DNA of 64,000 nucleotides from Azonexus sp. (GTDB taxonomy: Bacteria > Pseudomonadota > Gammaproteobacteria > Burkholderiales > Rhodocyclaceae): the NCBI RefSeq assembly GCF_023150235.1, contig NZ_JAKLLH010000001.1:62001-126000 (forward strand), in the 5' to 3' direction. The position numbers and the translations under genes are program-made. The notes beneath the pieces were generated by a model. It was not told the origin of the DNA and ran no database searches. It was given only the letters and a program-made list of their open reading frames with translations. Position 1 is the stretch's first letter. Every line of letters starts with the position of its first letter. Of this stretch, positions 1-8,738 are shown piece by piece.

Positions 1-366
1 GGGCGCAGCAAACTGTGCCGCAAGCAGCGGTCCAGCCGGGCCGTCGAAAACGATCTGCAGACGCAGCCAGTCGGCACTCGGCGACTGGTTTGGCCAGCCC
101 TCCGGCGTGGCGCTGCCGAGCAGCAGGGCCGGCGCGGCGAGCCTTGCCGGCGAGTGGATTTCATCTGCCTTGCCGTTCGGCTCGCAGCCCGCTTCCGCGC
201 TTGGGTCGCCCAGGTCGGTGCTGCCCCGCAGTAGCAGCCATAGCCGCAATTCCGCCGCCGCCGCCGGCCAGACCGCATCAAGGCGCAGCAGCTCGATGCG
301 GGGAAGAGCCCCTTCAAGCAGAGCCGAAAGCCGGTCAAGATGCGGGGGATTTGTACGAATGGACAT
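1..366 (-). CDS. Putative AraC-type regulator, N-terminal part (runs off window edge)
   Basis: An open minus-strand frame starts at an ATG at 366-364 and runs without a stop to base 1, giving 122 residues. The protein begins MSIRTNPPHLDRLSALLEG and has an LLRLDAVWPA / LWLLLRG / LAAPALLLG pattern. This resembles the cupin-type ligand-binding domain (Cupin_6) at the front of some AraC-family regulators. The DNA-binding half would lie outside the window, so the family call is an inference from a short stretch. It is divergent from the redoxin gene at 461, leaving about 94 bp for two promoters, so it may regulate that neighbour. Confidence 0.5.
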   Translation of the reverse strand, partial: MSIRTNPPHLDRLSALLEGALPRIELLRLDAVWPAAAAELRLWLLLRGSTDLGDPSAEAGCEPNGKADEIHSPARLAAPALLLGSATPEGWPNQSPSADWLRLQIVFDGPAGPLLAAQFAAP

Positions 367-460
367 TGTTTTTGCACCTTCGGTAACATCAAGTTCAGGA
401 TACTCGATCCTGTGCCGCAGGTGCAAAACGCCTGTCGATTCCAACTTTCAGGAGAAAACC

Positions 461-1009
461 ATGCATCCACAAGCCTTGTTGCCCCGTCGTCCGGTCCCGG
501 CCCTGCGCATTCCTCTGGTCGGCGGCGGGCATTTTGTACTCGGCGCCGTACCGGGAGAACACTTTGATCTGGTCGTCGTCTATCGCGGCCTGCATTGCCC
601 ACTCTGCGCCAAATACCTGCTCGAACTCTCACGCCTGCAGGATGAATTCGCGCAACGCGGGGTCGCGATCATTGCGCTGAGCAGCGACGATGCCGAACGC
701 GCCGCCGCGATGGCCGAAAAAGCCCCCGGCCTGCGCTTCGGCTACGGCCTCAGCCTGCACAGCGCCCGCCAGTGGGGCCTGTACATCAGCACCGGACGCG
801 GCAAGACCTCGATCAATATCGAAGAACCGGCGCTCTTCGCCGAACCCGGCGTCTTCCTCGTCCGCCCCGACGGCTCGCTCTACTACGGCGCCGTCCAGAC
901 CATGCCCTTCGCCCGACCCAACTTCGCCGACCTGCTGCTTGCCGTCGATTTCGCGATCAGCAAGAACTACCCGGCACGCGGGGAGTTTGCGGGGGAATTG
1001 CCGGGGTAA
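461..1009 (+). CDS. Thioredoxin-like redoxin (AhpC/TSA family)
   Basis: This 182-residue protein has a thioredoxin-fold redoxin domain. A strand LVVVYRGLHCPLC carries a CPLC motif near residues 47-50, where peroxiredoxins and thioredoxins keep the reactive cysteine. It is followed by an AhpC-like 'QRGVAIIALSSDDAERA' segment and 'PGVFLVRPDGSLYY'. The family reduces peroxides or disulfides in the cytoplasm, but the substrate here is unknown. There is no signal peptide. The ATG at 461 is preceded by a GGAG ribosome site at 451-454; longer in-frame starts upstream read into the promoter region. The gene ends at a perfect palindrome (1047-1088) shared with the convergent operon. Confidence 0.8.
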   Translation: MHPQALLPRRPVPALRIPLVGGGHFVLGAVPGEHFDLVVVYRGLHCPLCAKYLLELSRLQDEFAQRGVAIIALSSDDAERAAAMAEKAPGLRFGYGLSLHSARQWGLYISTGRGKTSINIEEPALFAEPGVFLVRPDGSLYYGAVQTMPFARPNFADLLLAVDFAISKNYPARGEFAGELPG

Positions 1010-1046
1010 GCCGGGTTGGGGGAGGGACGGCGATTGGTGGTGCCGG

Positions 1047-1088
1047 TTTTTGCCCTTTTCCACGGTCGACCGTGGAAAAGGGCAAAAA
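1047..1088. repeat. CGGTCGACCG-core palindrome, copy 1; likely bidirectional terminator
   Basis: This is a perfect 42-bp inverted repeat centred at 1067/1068. The core is CACGGTCGACCGTG (1061-1074), flanked by complementary arms (TTTTTGCCCTTTTC on the left) that end in T and A runs. It sits between convergent genes, so each strand gives a GC-rich hairpin followed by a T tract, the form of an intrinsic terminator. The same 14-bp core recurs at six further places in the window, one of them with a single mismatch. Confidence 0.85.
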
Positions 1089-1107
1089 AGGGCAAAAACC
1101 CGCCTGC

Positions 1108-2052
1108 TTACCCTGCGGAACGGCCGAGGTAGGCCTGGGCAATCAAGGGCTTGACGGCATCAAGCTCGGCCGGGGTGCTGAGCGAGCATTCGACATCGCC
1201 GGTTCCAAAGTGCCCTTGCTGGCTGACGTCGCGCGCATTGCCTGGCAGCGGCGCCAGCGCTTGCGGGGCCAGGTGCAGATAGAGCAGCAGCCGGTTTTTT
1301 TGTGCGATGACGGTGGCAAAGTTCTTCAGGCGTTTGAAGGCGACATACAGGCGCAACTCCTTGCGCTGCACATCGTCGCCCAACGACAACACGTAGTCTT
1401 CCAGCGAAGCCAGCAGCTCGGTGAGCTGCGGCGGCAGCAGCGGCAGCCACTCGGCAAACGAGCGGTCGCGGGGCGCCGCCTTGGGCGCTGCAGCTTCGGT
1501 TACTACTGGCTTGCTTGCCTTGCCAGCGCTCGCCTTGCTGGTCGCGTTGTTGGTCGCATTGGCCAGTTCCAGCAATAACAATTCGTCGCCGAAACGGCGA
1601 TAGCGAATCAGCTCGATATTGCGATTGATCTGCTGCACCGCATGCCCGTCGTAGCGGGTGAAATCGGCCGCGATGCACACCAGGCGCGGGGCGCTCCAGT
1701 CGATGGCATCAGCCGCCGCCTTGCCGAGCATATCCATCACCAGCAGCTTGAACTCGGCCTGGTGGTCCATCAACCAGTCGAGATAAAACAAACCCTGGTT
1801 GATCACGTTCTCTCCGACCGAGCGCTTGTACTCCAGAATCACCGGGCAATTGTTCTCGTCCAGCCCCAGCGAATCAATCCGCCCGCCGTGGGTCTTGCCG
1901 GTCGAGTACTCGGTCGCCAGAAAGCGGATGCCGAGCAAGGGCTCAAGATTCGCCTCGATCAGGGTTTGCAGCGGCTTTTCGAGGTCGGAAGCGTTGCCTT
2001 GCAGTTCGCTCGCCTTGCCGGCGGTGAGGCGGAAGAGTTTGATGTCGCTCAT
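1108..2052 (-). CDS. PD-(D/E)XK endonuclease-like protein with C-terminal DUF5655 domain
   Basis: This is a 314-residue protein. Residues about 20-140 resemble a NucS/DUF91-type nuclease fold: GGRIDSLGLDENNCPVILEY supplies an Asp, followed by E-x-K in LEYKR, the usual PD-(D/E)XK triad. An Ala/Lys/Ser-rich linker (KASAGKASKPVVTEA) leads to a C-terminal DUF5655 domain (RDRSFAEWLP to the end). I chose the ATG at 2052 (MSDIKLF); an upstream start at 2082 would overlap the ligase gene, and the paralogous copy at 9696 starts at the same residue. It is the last gene of the long defence operon, 13 bp behind the RNA ligase. The substrate is not deducible. Confidence 0.75.
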   Translation of the reverse strand: MSDIKLFRLTAGKASELQGNASDLEKPLQTLIEANLEPLLGIRFLATEYSTGKTHGGRIDSLGLDENNCPVILEYKRSVGENVINQGLFYLDWLMDHQAEFKLLVMDMLGKAAADAIDWSAPRLVCIAADFTRYDGHAVQQINRNIELIRYRRFGDELLLLELANATNNATSKASAGKASKPVVTEAAAPKAAPRDRSFAEWLPLLPPQLTELLASLEDYVLSLGDDVQRKELRLYVAFKRLKNFATVIAQKNRLLLYLHLAPQALAPLPGNARDVSQQGHFGTGDVECSLSTPAELDAVKPLIAQAYLGRSAG

Positions 2053-2065
2053 GGGGGTAGTCCCT

Positions 2066-2794
2066 TCAGCAACCGGAGACATCGTCGACGTAGCGATGTT
2101 CGGCTACCGGCTGCGCCGGCTTCAGTGCATTCCAGCGCAATGAGCGCGAACGCCAATGGTCGTCAATGCTTTGCACGAAATCAGGTTGGACAATTTTTGC
2201 TCGCGCCAGCAGCCAGTCCTTATCCTCCTGGCGTAGATAAATGCCTTCCAGAGGACCGTCACGATAGGTGCTTGTCGATGTGTGCAAGTGTTGCTCGATG
2301 CTTGCCAGTGGATATTGGCCGTTGCCGAGTTGACGAATGTGCTGCAGTCCCAGCTGGTCAAGTAGGGCATCACGCCGCGCCGTGCTCCAGAATTTCTTTT
2401 CATGCCGGTCGTACACATCGAAAGCAAGAAAATAATCTGGCAGCACGGAATACTCCAGACTATGTACTGCCGCGACCCATTCTCCGAAAAGAATCAGGGA
2501 CTCACCCAAGGCATCAAACAAAGCCTCTTCGTGCCTTGCCAGCCAGTTGTTCAGCCGGGAGAACTGCCCGATAAACGGACGGGGCAGGTACTGGCCGCGA
2601 TTCTGCGCTCGCAGCGTGCCATCATTGCCCACCGAAAACCCGAGATTCGCTCCATCGACCTTTTCTTCCAGAACCACAGGTCTGGCCAGAAAAGCTGCGA
2701 CCTCAGCCCGGCTCAGAACCTTGTCGTCACGCGGCTTGCCCTTGCCGAGCCAGGCGAGATGCGGCGTATGGGGGAAGCGGAAAAAATCGCTCAC
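2066..2794 (-). CDS. RNA ligase family protein (Rnl2-like nucleotidyltransferase)
   Basis: This 242-residue protein carries the ordered motifs of the covalent nucleotidyltransferase superfamily. Motif I is LEEKVDGANLGF with Lys45 as the expected AMP-accepting residue; motif III is ILFGEWVAA, motif IV GPLEGIYLR and motif V ARAKIVQPDF. The small size and motif spacing fit the PF09414 RNA ligases that seal nicked or cleaved RNA, rather than DNA ligases. I chose the GTG at 2794 (VSDFFRFPHTPHLAWLG) because it overlaps the PIN gene stop as GTGA; longer starts would run about 100 bp into that gene. Translational coupling to a PIN nuclease suggests it repairs or modifies the RNA that nuclease cuts. 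That role is inferred. Confidence 0.85.
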   Translation of the reverse strand: MSDFFRFPHTPHLAWLGKGKPRDDKVLSRAEVAAFLARPVVLEEKVDGANLGFSVGNDGTLRAQNRGQYLPRPFIGQFSRLNNWLARHEEALFDALGESLILFGEWVAAVHSLEYSVLPDYFLAFDVYDRHEKKFWSTARRDALLDQLGLQHIRQLGNGQYPLASIEQHLHTSTSTYRDGPLEGIYLRQEDKDWLLARAKIVQPDFVQSIDDHWRSRSLRWNALKPAQPVAEHRYVDDVSGC

Positions 2795-3318
2795 TTCCGG
2801 TTTTTCTCCGCAAATTTGGTTTCGGACCATTCCGGAATGATCGCTTCCAGGCATAGCCCGGCGGTTTGTAGCTCCGACGCCCATCCATGCCAATCGGTAT
2901 CGCCAGCGAAGGCGATAGTGGATTCTCCATGAATCGTCAGGGCATCGAGTGCTGCTGCTACCATTTTCCGATCTGCGCGATCATGTATGACTGTCTGAAG
3001 CGGCTCATCCAGGACACCGTTGCCGTTCTGATCATAATCAACGCTGACCAGATCGACCGCACAGGTATCCCATTTGTATTTCACGATTTGGCGGCCGAAG
3101 TCGTTGAATCCGAGTTTCTTTGCGTACTCAGCTTCAATGCCACCCTGCCCATCAAGAACAAGATGACTTTCCGACTGTTGAAAATCTGATAACCAATCCC
3201 AGACTTTTTTCCTCAAAACAGGATCGTCGGGTGTTGCATCACGCGCAATCGGCGACCCAGCATCAATGGCGCTGGCAGCAATCAATACGTTTGTATCAAC
3301 GACGTAACGGGTCTTCAT
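2791..3318 (-). CDS. PIN-like nuclease (ATPase partner, copy 1)
   Basis: This 175-residue protein has PIN-domain acidic positions: YVVDTNVLIAA (Asp8), a central HDRADRKMVAAAL and a late TIAFAGDTDW. PIN proteins are metal-dependent RNases and are commonly toxins. It starts with an ATG overlapping the ATPase stop (ATGA, 3315-3318) and ends overlapping the RNA ligase start (GTGA, 2791-2794), so all three are translationally coupled. It is longer than typical VapC toxins (about 130 aa); an insertion lies between the first and second acidic motifs. Target RNA is unknown. A second ATPase+PIN pair occurs at 9693-11479. Confidence 0.7.
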   Translation of the reverse strand: MKTRYVVDTNVLIAASAIDAGSPIARDATPDDPVLRKKVWDWLSDFQQSESHLVLDGQGGIEAEYAKKLGFNDFGRQIVKYKWDTCAVDLVSVDYDQNGNGVLDEPLQTVIHDRADRKMVAAALDALTIHGESTIAFAGDTDWHGWASELQTAGLCLEAIIPEWSETKFAEKNRK

Positions 3319-4664
3319 TTTGAACTCCCCGCACGCTGCCGTTCAAACATCAGTCGGGCTTGCTCGCGTGTTTCACCCAGTGCATCACCAAAAAACATGG
3401 GGGGCCATTCGGTGAGGCGACCGTAGGGGTCTAATTCCAATGGTTTCAGCTTTGCGTCAGCGCCAGCACGCTCAACAAAATAGAGCAGGCACTGATCCCG
3501 CGTGCTGCTGTCCCGTGCGACCAGAGTTTGCAAGCGGCGGAAAAGATGCTCGGAATGCGTTTCGACGACGAACTGTATTTTCCGCTCGCGACTTACTTCA
3601 ACGAACAGTTCTGCAAGAACAGCCTGCGCCAGCGGATGCAAGTGAATTTCCGGCTCTTCAAGGATTATGGTGCTCCCAATGGGAGCAAAAAAAGCCAAGG
3701 TAATGACAGGAAGCACTTGCGATACGCCAATGCCCACATCTCTCAGATTGGCGGCGATTCCATCCTTGTAAACGACCACTTCATAACGAGTGGAGTGGCC
3801 CAATTGCTTGACTTCAATCTTCTCTGCAACGCCCATTCGTGCAAGCCAGGCAGAGACTTTCTGGATAATCTGCGCAGTGTCATCGTCCTTGTTTTTTGAT
3901 CGAGACAAGGCGCTTGCCAGAAGCGCATTAATGACTTCGGCTCCATCAATTCCCAATTCTCCAGGCCTGCTCTTGTTCCAGGTGTAATCCCGCTCTGGCT
4001 TACGGCGCAGAGGCCCCAGGTAAGCAATCGCTTCAAGTTCGCGACGCAAGGCAAGACTGATGTCCTCGACCATCGGGCCGTCAGTAGCGAGCAATTGAAT
4101 TGCCTCGGCAGGGAGTGCAATTGAACGCTCCGGTGCATACATACGGCTTTTTCCTCGTGCTTGGTCTCCGACCATGATCGAATACGCGCCCTTGTCGCGC
4201 CGGAGAGCTCGATAGACGGCAGTATCGCTGCTCAACGCCAATGCTTGCACAACGGCTGACCCGGCTGAAGTCCTGCCATACGTCGCACTGAACTCGCCGG
4301 ATGGGAGGCGTTGTTTGGCACTCGCCGAATTGGAATCTGGATGCCTGAACTTGAAACCCAATTCGAACTGGCGCGGAGATGCGTTATGGGTCAATACATC
4401 GTCAAAATGCCCGAAGTTGAAGTAATCGTTAGCTTCGTTGCCGCCAAGGTTTAGATGAACGCTGCGATCTGGTGATGCGACAGTCTGCTTTAACAACAGC
4501 AAGGCCTGTAGCAGTGACGATTTGCCTGATGAATTTGTACCCAGAAGCATGGTTACCGGCGCCAACGGGATATTGATTCGGCCGACTTGAGATTGGCCTG
4601 AAGCATCAAGGTATTCTGCATCTCGCCATGCCTTGAAATTCCTTAAGGACAATTGGGTAAACAT
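3315..4664 (-). CDS. AAA15/DUF3696-type ABC-like ATPase (copy 1)
   Basis: This 449-residue protein starts MFTQLSLRNFKAWRD, typical of SMC/OLD-like ATPases. Walker A is LLGTNSSGKSSLLQALLLL, Walker B is IILEEPEIHLHPLAQAV, and an H-loop follows (FVVETHSEHLFRR). The C-terminus (LELDPYGRLTEWPPMFFGD) matches DUF3696. Such ATPases are sensors or regulators in defence modules such as OLD, PARIS AriA and RloC. The start has a GAGGAG ribosome site and lies 16 bp after hsdS. The gene overlaps the PIN gene by 4 bp. It probably senses invasion and controls the PIN effector, but no Toprim or nuclease domain is visible in the protein itself. Confidence 0.85.
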   Translation of the reverse strand: MFTQLSLRNFKAWRDAEYLDASGQSQVGRINIPLAPVTMLLGTNSSGKSSLLQALLLLKQTVASPDRSVHLNLGGNEANDYFNFGHFDDVLTHNASPRQFELGFKFRHPDSNSASAKQRLPSGEFSATYGRTSAGSAVVQALALSSDTAVYRALRRDKGAYSIMVGDQARGKSRMYAPERSIALPAEAIQLLATDGPMVEDISLALRRELEAIAYLGPLRRKPERDYTWNKSRPGELGIDGAEVINALLASALSRSKNKDDDTAQIIQKVSAWLARMGVAEKIEVKQLGHSTRYEVVVYKDGIAANLRDVGIGVSQVLPVITLAFFAPIGSTIILEEPEIHLHPLAQAVLAELFVEVSRERKIQFVVETHSEHLFRRLQTLVARDSSTRDQCLLYFVERAGADAKLKPLELDPYGRLTEWPPMFFGDALGETREQARLMFERQRAGSSK

Positions 4665-4680
4665 GGGGGCTCCTCGATTC

Positions 4681-6093
4681 TCAGCGCTTCGGGTTTTGAC
4701 TAAGGCGTACTTTACTTTCTGTCACGGTCGCGCCTGGTTTATTGATACGTTCCAGCAATACGCTGGCGGATTCATCGTTGGGGTCTTGCGGCACCAACTC
4801 GCCGCGAAAGGCCTTGGCCAGGAGCAGCGGGGAAAGGCGTTGGGCCTGGGTGCGGGCGGCGGCGTGGCGGGCTTCGATGCGGTCGGCCATCAACATGAAG
4901 CGTTGAAGTCGACGAATGATCTCATCTTGCTCTGCTAACGGAGGAATTGGCACTGGCAGAGCCCGACAGACCTCAAGGGTCAAGTTCCACTGGCCTGCTG
5001 TCGCCTTGGATTTTGAGATCGCGTGTTCCACCAAACCCGTACTCAATAAGCAAGAAGCCAGATAGGCAGAGTGCAAGTTTGGCCCTGGTCGAAATCTTGC
5101 GATGGCTTGATTGATGTTCCATTCCGGGTGTGTCTCAGGAACCACCGAAACTTTTCCAAGTGGAGGCCCAACGATGTTCATCAGCACATCACCAGGTAGA
5201 GCAATTGATCGCTTCAATTCTTCTGCGTGTGTCCGCGACTCGACAAACGTTGGATCAATTGTAAAGTCCAGTTTGCCGTTGAATCCGAGGTTGTAAACTT
5301 TGATATATGGCACCTCTCCACTGCCACACCGCATCTTCTCTTTGGAAGGTGTCGTCCCCTTCGTAATAAAGCCGCACTCATTTTCCGCCGTAGCCCATCG
5401 CCAACCAGCAGGTATTGTCCATAGACCGTTGGTCTGGGTTTGTTTCAGGGAGCCATCCTCGTCTCTCCAATCATCTGTCAGTCGACCGGAGACCGCAGCA
5501 CTCAAGACCGCCTGTCGAAACCGCTTGAGCAAGGCGGGAATGGCGTCGAGGCGGTCGTTGCAGGACTGGATGCGGGCAAGCAGTTGGTCGAGTTGGTCAG
5601 CGATGCGGGTTTGCTCGTTCCGTGGCGCCAGCACGAAGGGCGCTGCTTTGGCTGAATCAGTACCCAAACGCGGCATGTTCATGCCGTGGCTCTCTGCCTC
5701 GACGTATTTCAAGAATGCCGGGTGCTTTAGCCAATAAAACAAATACCGGCTATCGAGCTGCGCGCCTGCCTCAATTGGCACAATTTCTGTCGTACAGTAG
5801 CCGGGCTGATCGGCAATCAGCACTTTGTTGAGGTAGGGGCGGAGCTTTCCGTAAAGTATGTCACCGGCCTGAAAACGGTTTTTGGTGCTCTTTGATTGCC
5901 GTTCGGAAAAAGTCATGCGCTGGAGTAGCTTTGAACTGTCTTTCTCGATGTCCTCCAGTTCAAGAACCCAATCTTCGCCAGAAATCTGTGACGGCTCGGC
6001 CTTCTCTGTGCGGCCATAGTTAACGACCGCCCCCAGATTGGTTAATACCCATGTCGATGGAAGCTCATCTGGGTTCAACGGGATATCACTCAT
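4681..6093 (-). CDS. hsdS: Type I restriction-modification specificity subunit HsdS
   Basis: This 470-residue protein has two target-recognition modules. The first starts LPSTWVLTNLGAVVNYG, and the second TIPAGWRWATAENECGFI followed by a GTTPSKEKM segment. Each is followed by a helical spacer (FVLAPRNEQTRIADQLDQLL; IPPLAEQDEIIRRLQRFML). It would direct HsdM to a bipartite DNA site. The ATG at 6093 overlaps the stop of the DUF1016 gene by 8 bp; a GTG two codons upstream is an alternative. With hsdR truncated in this operon, the likely product is an M2S methyltransferase. Confidence 0.93.
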   Translation of the reverse strand: MSDIPLNPDELPSTWVLTNLGAVVNYGRTEKAEPSQISGEDWVLELEDIEKDSSKLLQRMTFSERQSKSTKNRFQAGDILYGKLRPYLNKVLIADQPGYCTTEIVPIEAGAQLDSRYLFYWLKHPAFLKYVEAESHGMNMPRLGTDSAKAAPFVLAPRNEQTRIADQLDQLLARIQSCNDRLDAIPALLKRFRQAVLSAAVSGRLTDDWRDEDGSLKQTQTNGLWTIPAGWRWATAENECGFITKGTTPSKEKMRCGSGEVPYIKVYNLGFNGKLDFTIDPTFVESRTHAEELKRSIALPGDVLMNIVGPPLGKVSVVPETHPEWNINQAIARFRPGPNLHSAYLASCLLSTGLVEHAISKSKATAGQWNLTLEVCRALPVPIPPLAEQDEIIRRLQRFMLMADRIEARHAAARTQAQRLSPLLLAKAFRGELVPQDPNDESASVLLERINKPGATVTESKVRLSQNPKR

Positions 6094-7144
6094 CCTCACC
6101 CCCCGTCAACAACACCCCGCGCCTCGCCAACCGTTCCCTTGCCTCGACCAGCGCCGCATGCAGGCGTTGTTCCAGTTCTGCCTTGGGCGGCAGTTCGGTC
6201 CAGTATTCGGCGACGGTGATGCCGTCCTTGTGCATTTGCAGTAGTTCCACTTGTTCACGGCTGGATTCGGCGCAGAGAATGAGGCCGATGGGGGTTTCTT
6301 CGCCGGGCTGGCGCTCATGCTTGTCCAGCCATTTTAGGTAAAGCTCCATCTGGCCCTTGTGGGCGGCCTTGAAGCGGCCGAGCTTGAGTTCGATGGCGAC
6401 CAGCCGGCGCAGGCGGCGGTGGAAGAAGAGCAGGTCGAGGTGGAAATCCTCGCCGTCGATGATCATGCGCTTCTGCCGTTCGACAAAGGCGAAGCCTCGG
6501 CCGAGTTCGAGGATGAAGGCTTCGAGCTGGCGCAGGATGGCGCTTTCCAGGTCGGCTTCGTCGTGGCCCTGGTGCAGGCCGAGGAAATCGAGGAAGTGGG
6601 GGTCCTTGAAGACGACGGCGGGTGCGTTGGCGTCCGCACTCAGGGCAGCCAGTGCATCGCCTTGGGCGCTGGCAATTTCGCTGCGCTCGTAAGCCTTGCG
6701 TTCGATCTGGCGGTGCAGTTCGCGCACGCTCCAGCGTTCGGCCACGCATCGCCGGGCGTAGAAGTGGCGGGCTGGCTCGCTTTTGAGCGGCAGCAGTTGC
6801 AGGAAGTGGGTCCAGCTCAATTGTCGCATCAGCGATGCGACAATTTCGGCCTCCGGGAAGGCCTGGGCAAACTGCACCATGCGGCGCAGGTTTTTGGCCT
6901 CGAAACCACGGCCGAATTCGCCGGCCAGGCGTTCGCCAAGGCGGTTCATCAACTGGGTGCCGTATTGGGCGCGTTCGCCGCCCAGCACTTCGCGGCTCAG
7001 GCGCTGGCCGATGCGCCAGTAAAGTTGGCTTAATTCGGCGTTGACCGTAGCTGCCAGGCGCTGGCGGCTGTTAGCGATCAGCTCGCGTAGTTCGTCGTGC
7101 AGGGGTTCCAGCGGCAATGCCGGGGGCGAGGCTGGCCCGCTCAT
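6086..7144 (-). CDS. DUF1016/YhcG-family PD-(D/E)XK nuclease
   Basis: This 352-residue protein has a DUF1016 N-terminal winged-helix region (residues about 15-175; LYWRIGQRLSREVLGGERA, FARRCVAERWSV-like segments). It is followed by a YhcG-type nuclease domain (DLLFFHRRLRRLVAIELKLG), whose D...ExK pattern is the expected active site. Members of this family are often inserted in type I R-M loci. The start overlaps hsdM by 4 bp, and the end overlaps hsdS. Because the HsdR motor is broken here, this nuclease is a candidate replacement effector, but nothing in the sequence proves that. Confidence 0.88.
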   Translation of the reverse strand: MSGPASPPALPLEPLHDELRELIANSRQRLAATVNAELSQLYWRIGQRLSREVLGGERAQYGTQLMNRLGERLAGEFGRGFEAKNLRRMVQFAQAFPEAEIVASLMRQLSWTHFLQLLPLKSEPARHFYARRCVAERWSVRELHRQIERKAYERSEIASAQGDALAALSADANAPAVVFKDPHFLDFLGLHQGHDEADLESAILRQLEAFILELGRGFAFVERQKRMIIDGEDFHLDLLFFHRRLRRLVAIELKLGRFKAAHKGQMELYLKWLDKHERQPGEETPIGLILCAESSREQVELLQMHKDGITVAEYWTELPPKAELEQRLHAALVEARERLARRGVLLTGGEDE

Positions 7145-8721
7145 GCCGCAACTCCATCGCCGCTTGCGTCGTCGGGCAGCAGATCGTCGAGTGCCAGATC
7201 GGGGTCTTCGCCGAGTTCTTCAAGCAGCGCATGCAGTTCGGCAACGGCAGCATTGAGTTCGCGCAGTGCAAGCCAGGCGACCAGGGCGGGTTCGTCGCGT
7301 TGGGCTTCGCTGCTTTCGGCGCTGTCGTCCTTGAGCCAGCTGATGTCGAGGTTGTCGCCCCGGGCGGCAAGCTGCTCGCGGGTGAATTTGCGCCAGCGGC
7401 CGTTTTCGCCGCTATCGACGCGGCGGGCGAGGGCAGCGGGTCCGCCTTGCGGGTCGTCGCCAAAGACGTCCTCGAACTTGTCACGCGGCGTCTCGGCGGG
7501 CGCATCGGCCGGGGTGCGGAAGTAATCGCGGCTGAAGGGGGTGCGCTTGCCGAACTGGGGCATGTTGGCGCGCATGTCGTACACCCAGGTTTCTTGAGTG
7601 TTGCCTTTATCGGTTTCGCCCCGGGTGAAGAAGAGCACATTGGTCTTGACGCCCTGGGCGTAAAAGATGCCCGTGGGCAGGCGTAGGATGGTGTGCAGGT
7701 TGCACTTCTCCATCAGGTCGCGGCGGATGTCGGTGCCGATATTGCTTTCAAAAAGTACGTTGTCGGGCAGGACGACGGCGGCACGGCCGCCGGGCTTGAG
7801 GCCGCGATAGATGTGCTGGAGGAAGGCGAACTGCTTGTTGCTGGTGAGGTAGGTGAGGTCGCTGCGGGTGGGCAGGCCGCCACCTTTTTTGGTGCCGAAG
7901 GGCGGGTTGGACAGGATCGGCGAGGCCAGCGGCAGTTCCTTGTATTTGTCGCTCAGGGTGTCGCCGTAGGTGACGCCGCCTTCGATGCCGTGCAGCAGCA
8001 TGTTCATCAGCGCCAGGCGGTGCGTGTCTTGCACCAGTTCCATGCCGTAGAAAGTCAGTTTGCGGTAGCGGCGCTGGCTGGCGTCGTCGAGGCTGTCGAA
8101 ATCGTTGTGGCGACGCAGGTAGTTGTTGGCGGCAATCAGAAAGCCGCAGGTGCCGGCGGCCGGGTCTTGAATCACGTCATCGAGTTGCGGTTTCATCACG
8201 GCGACGATGGCGTCGATCAGGTCGCGCGGGGTGAAGTACTGGCCGGCACCGCTTTTCTTTTCGCCGGCGTTGCGTTCAAGCAGGTCTTCGTAGAGATCGC
8301 CGAGGTCGTCGCGGTCGACGCTGTACCAGTCGAGTGCGTCGATGTCGGTGACCAGTTTGCTCAGCGTGGCCGGCTTGGTGATGAAGGTGTTGGCATTGGC
8401 GTAGACCTCCTGCACCGCGCCGCGTGCGTGCAGGCCGTAGTCAAGCAGCATTTCCTTGTAGGTGTCGAGGCGTTCGGGGGCCGAGGCCTTGAGCAGGTCG
8501 TCCCAGCGGGTGCCTGGCTGCTCAACCGGCGGCTCGTCTTTCTTGGGGCGCTTCCAGACCTTGAGCCGGTCTTCCTGCCCGGTTTCCTTCATCATCTTGA
8601 GGAAGAGCAGATAGGTCAGTTCACTTAGATACTGGTGGTAGGTTACCCCATCGTCGCGCAGCACATGGCAGAGCGACCAGAGTTTGGCGCCGATATCGAT
8701 GGCGGCGGTACGGTTGGTCAT
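7141..8721 (-). CDS. hsdM: Type I restriction-modification DNA adenine methyltransferase HsdM
   Basis: This 526-residue protein has an N-terminal helical HsdM_N region (SLCHVLRDDGVTYHQYLSEL) and an N6-adenine methyltransferase core. The SAM motif I is DPAAGTCGFLIA and the catalytic motif IV is LSNPPFGTKKG. I chose the ATG at 8721 (MTNRTAAIDIG) rather than the in-frame start at 8766, which would overlap the HsdR remnant. It is coupled to DUF1016 by a 4-bp overlap and to HsdS downstream. It is expected to methylate adenines at the HsdS-defined site. Confidence 0.95.
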   Translation of the reverse strand: MTNRTAAIDIGAKLWSLCHVLRDDGVTYHQYLSELTYLLFLKMMKETGQEDRLKVWKRPKKDEPPVEQPGTRWDDLLKASAPERLDTYKEMLLDYGLHARGAVQEVYANANTFITKPATLSKLVTDIDALDWYSVDRDDLGDLYEDLLERNAGEKKSGAGQYFTPRDLIDAIVAVMKPQLDDVIQDPAAGTCGFLIAANNYLRRHNDFDSLDDASQRRYRKLTFYGMELVQDTHRLALMNMLLHGIEGGVTYGDTLSDKYKELPLASPILSNPPFGTKKGGGLPTRSDLTYLTSNKQFAFLQHIYRGLKPGGRAAVVLPDNVLFESNIGTDIRRDLMEKCNLHTILRLPTGIFYAQGVKTNVLFFTRGETDKGNTQETWVYDMRANMPQFGKRTPFSRDYFRTPADAPAETPRDKFEDVFGDDPQGGPAALARRVDSGENGRWRKFTREQLAARGDNLDISWLKDDSAESSEAQRDEPALVAWLALRELNAAVAELHALLEELGEDPDLALDDLLPDDASGDGVAA

Positions 8722-8738
8722 GGTGGTTACGGTGTTTC

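Noticed and set aside
629-1063. Minus-strand ORF of 144 codons opposite the redoxin gene
   Set aside because: It is fully antisense to the redoxin, has no ribosome site, and the plus-strand protein has a clear family match.
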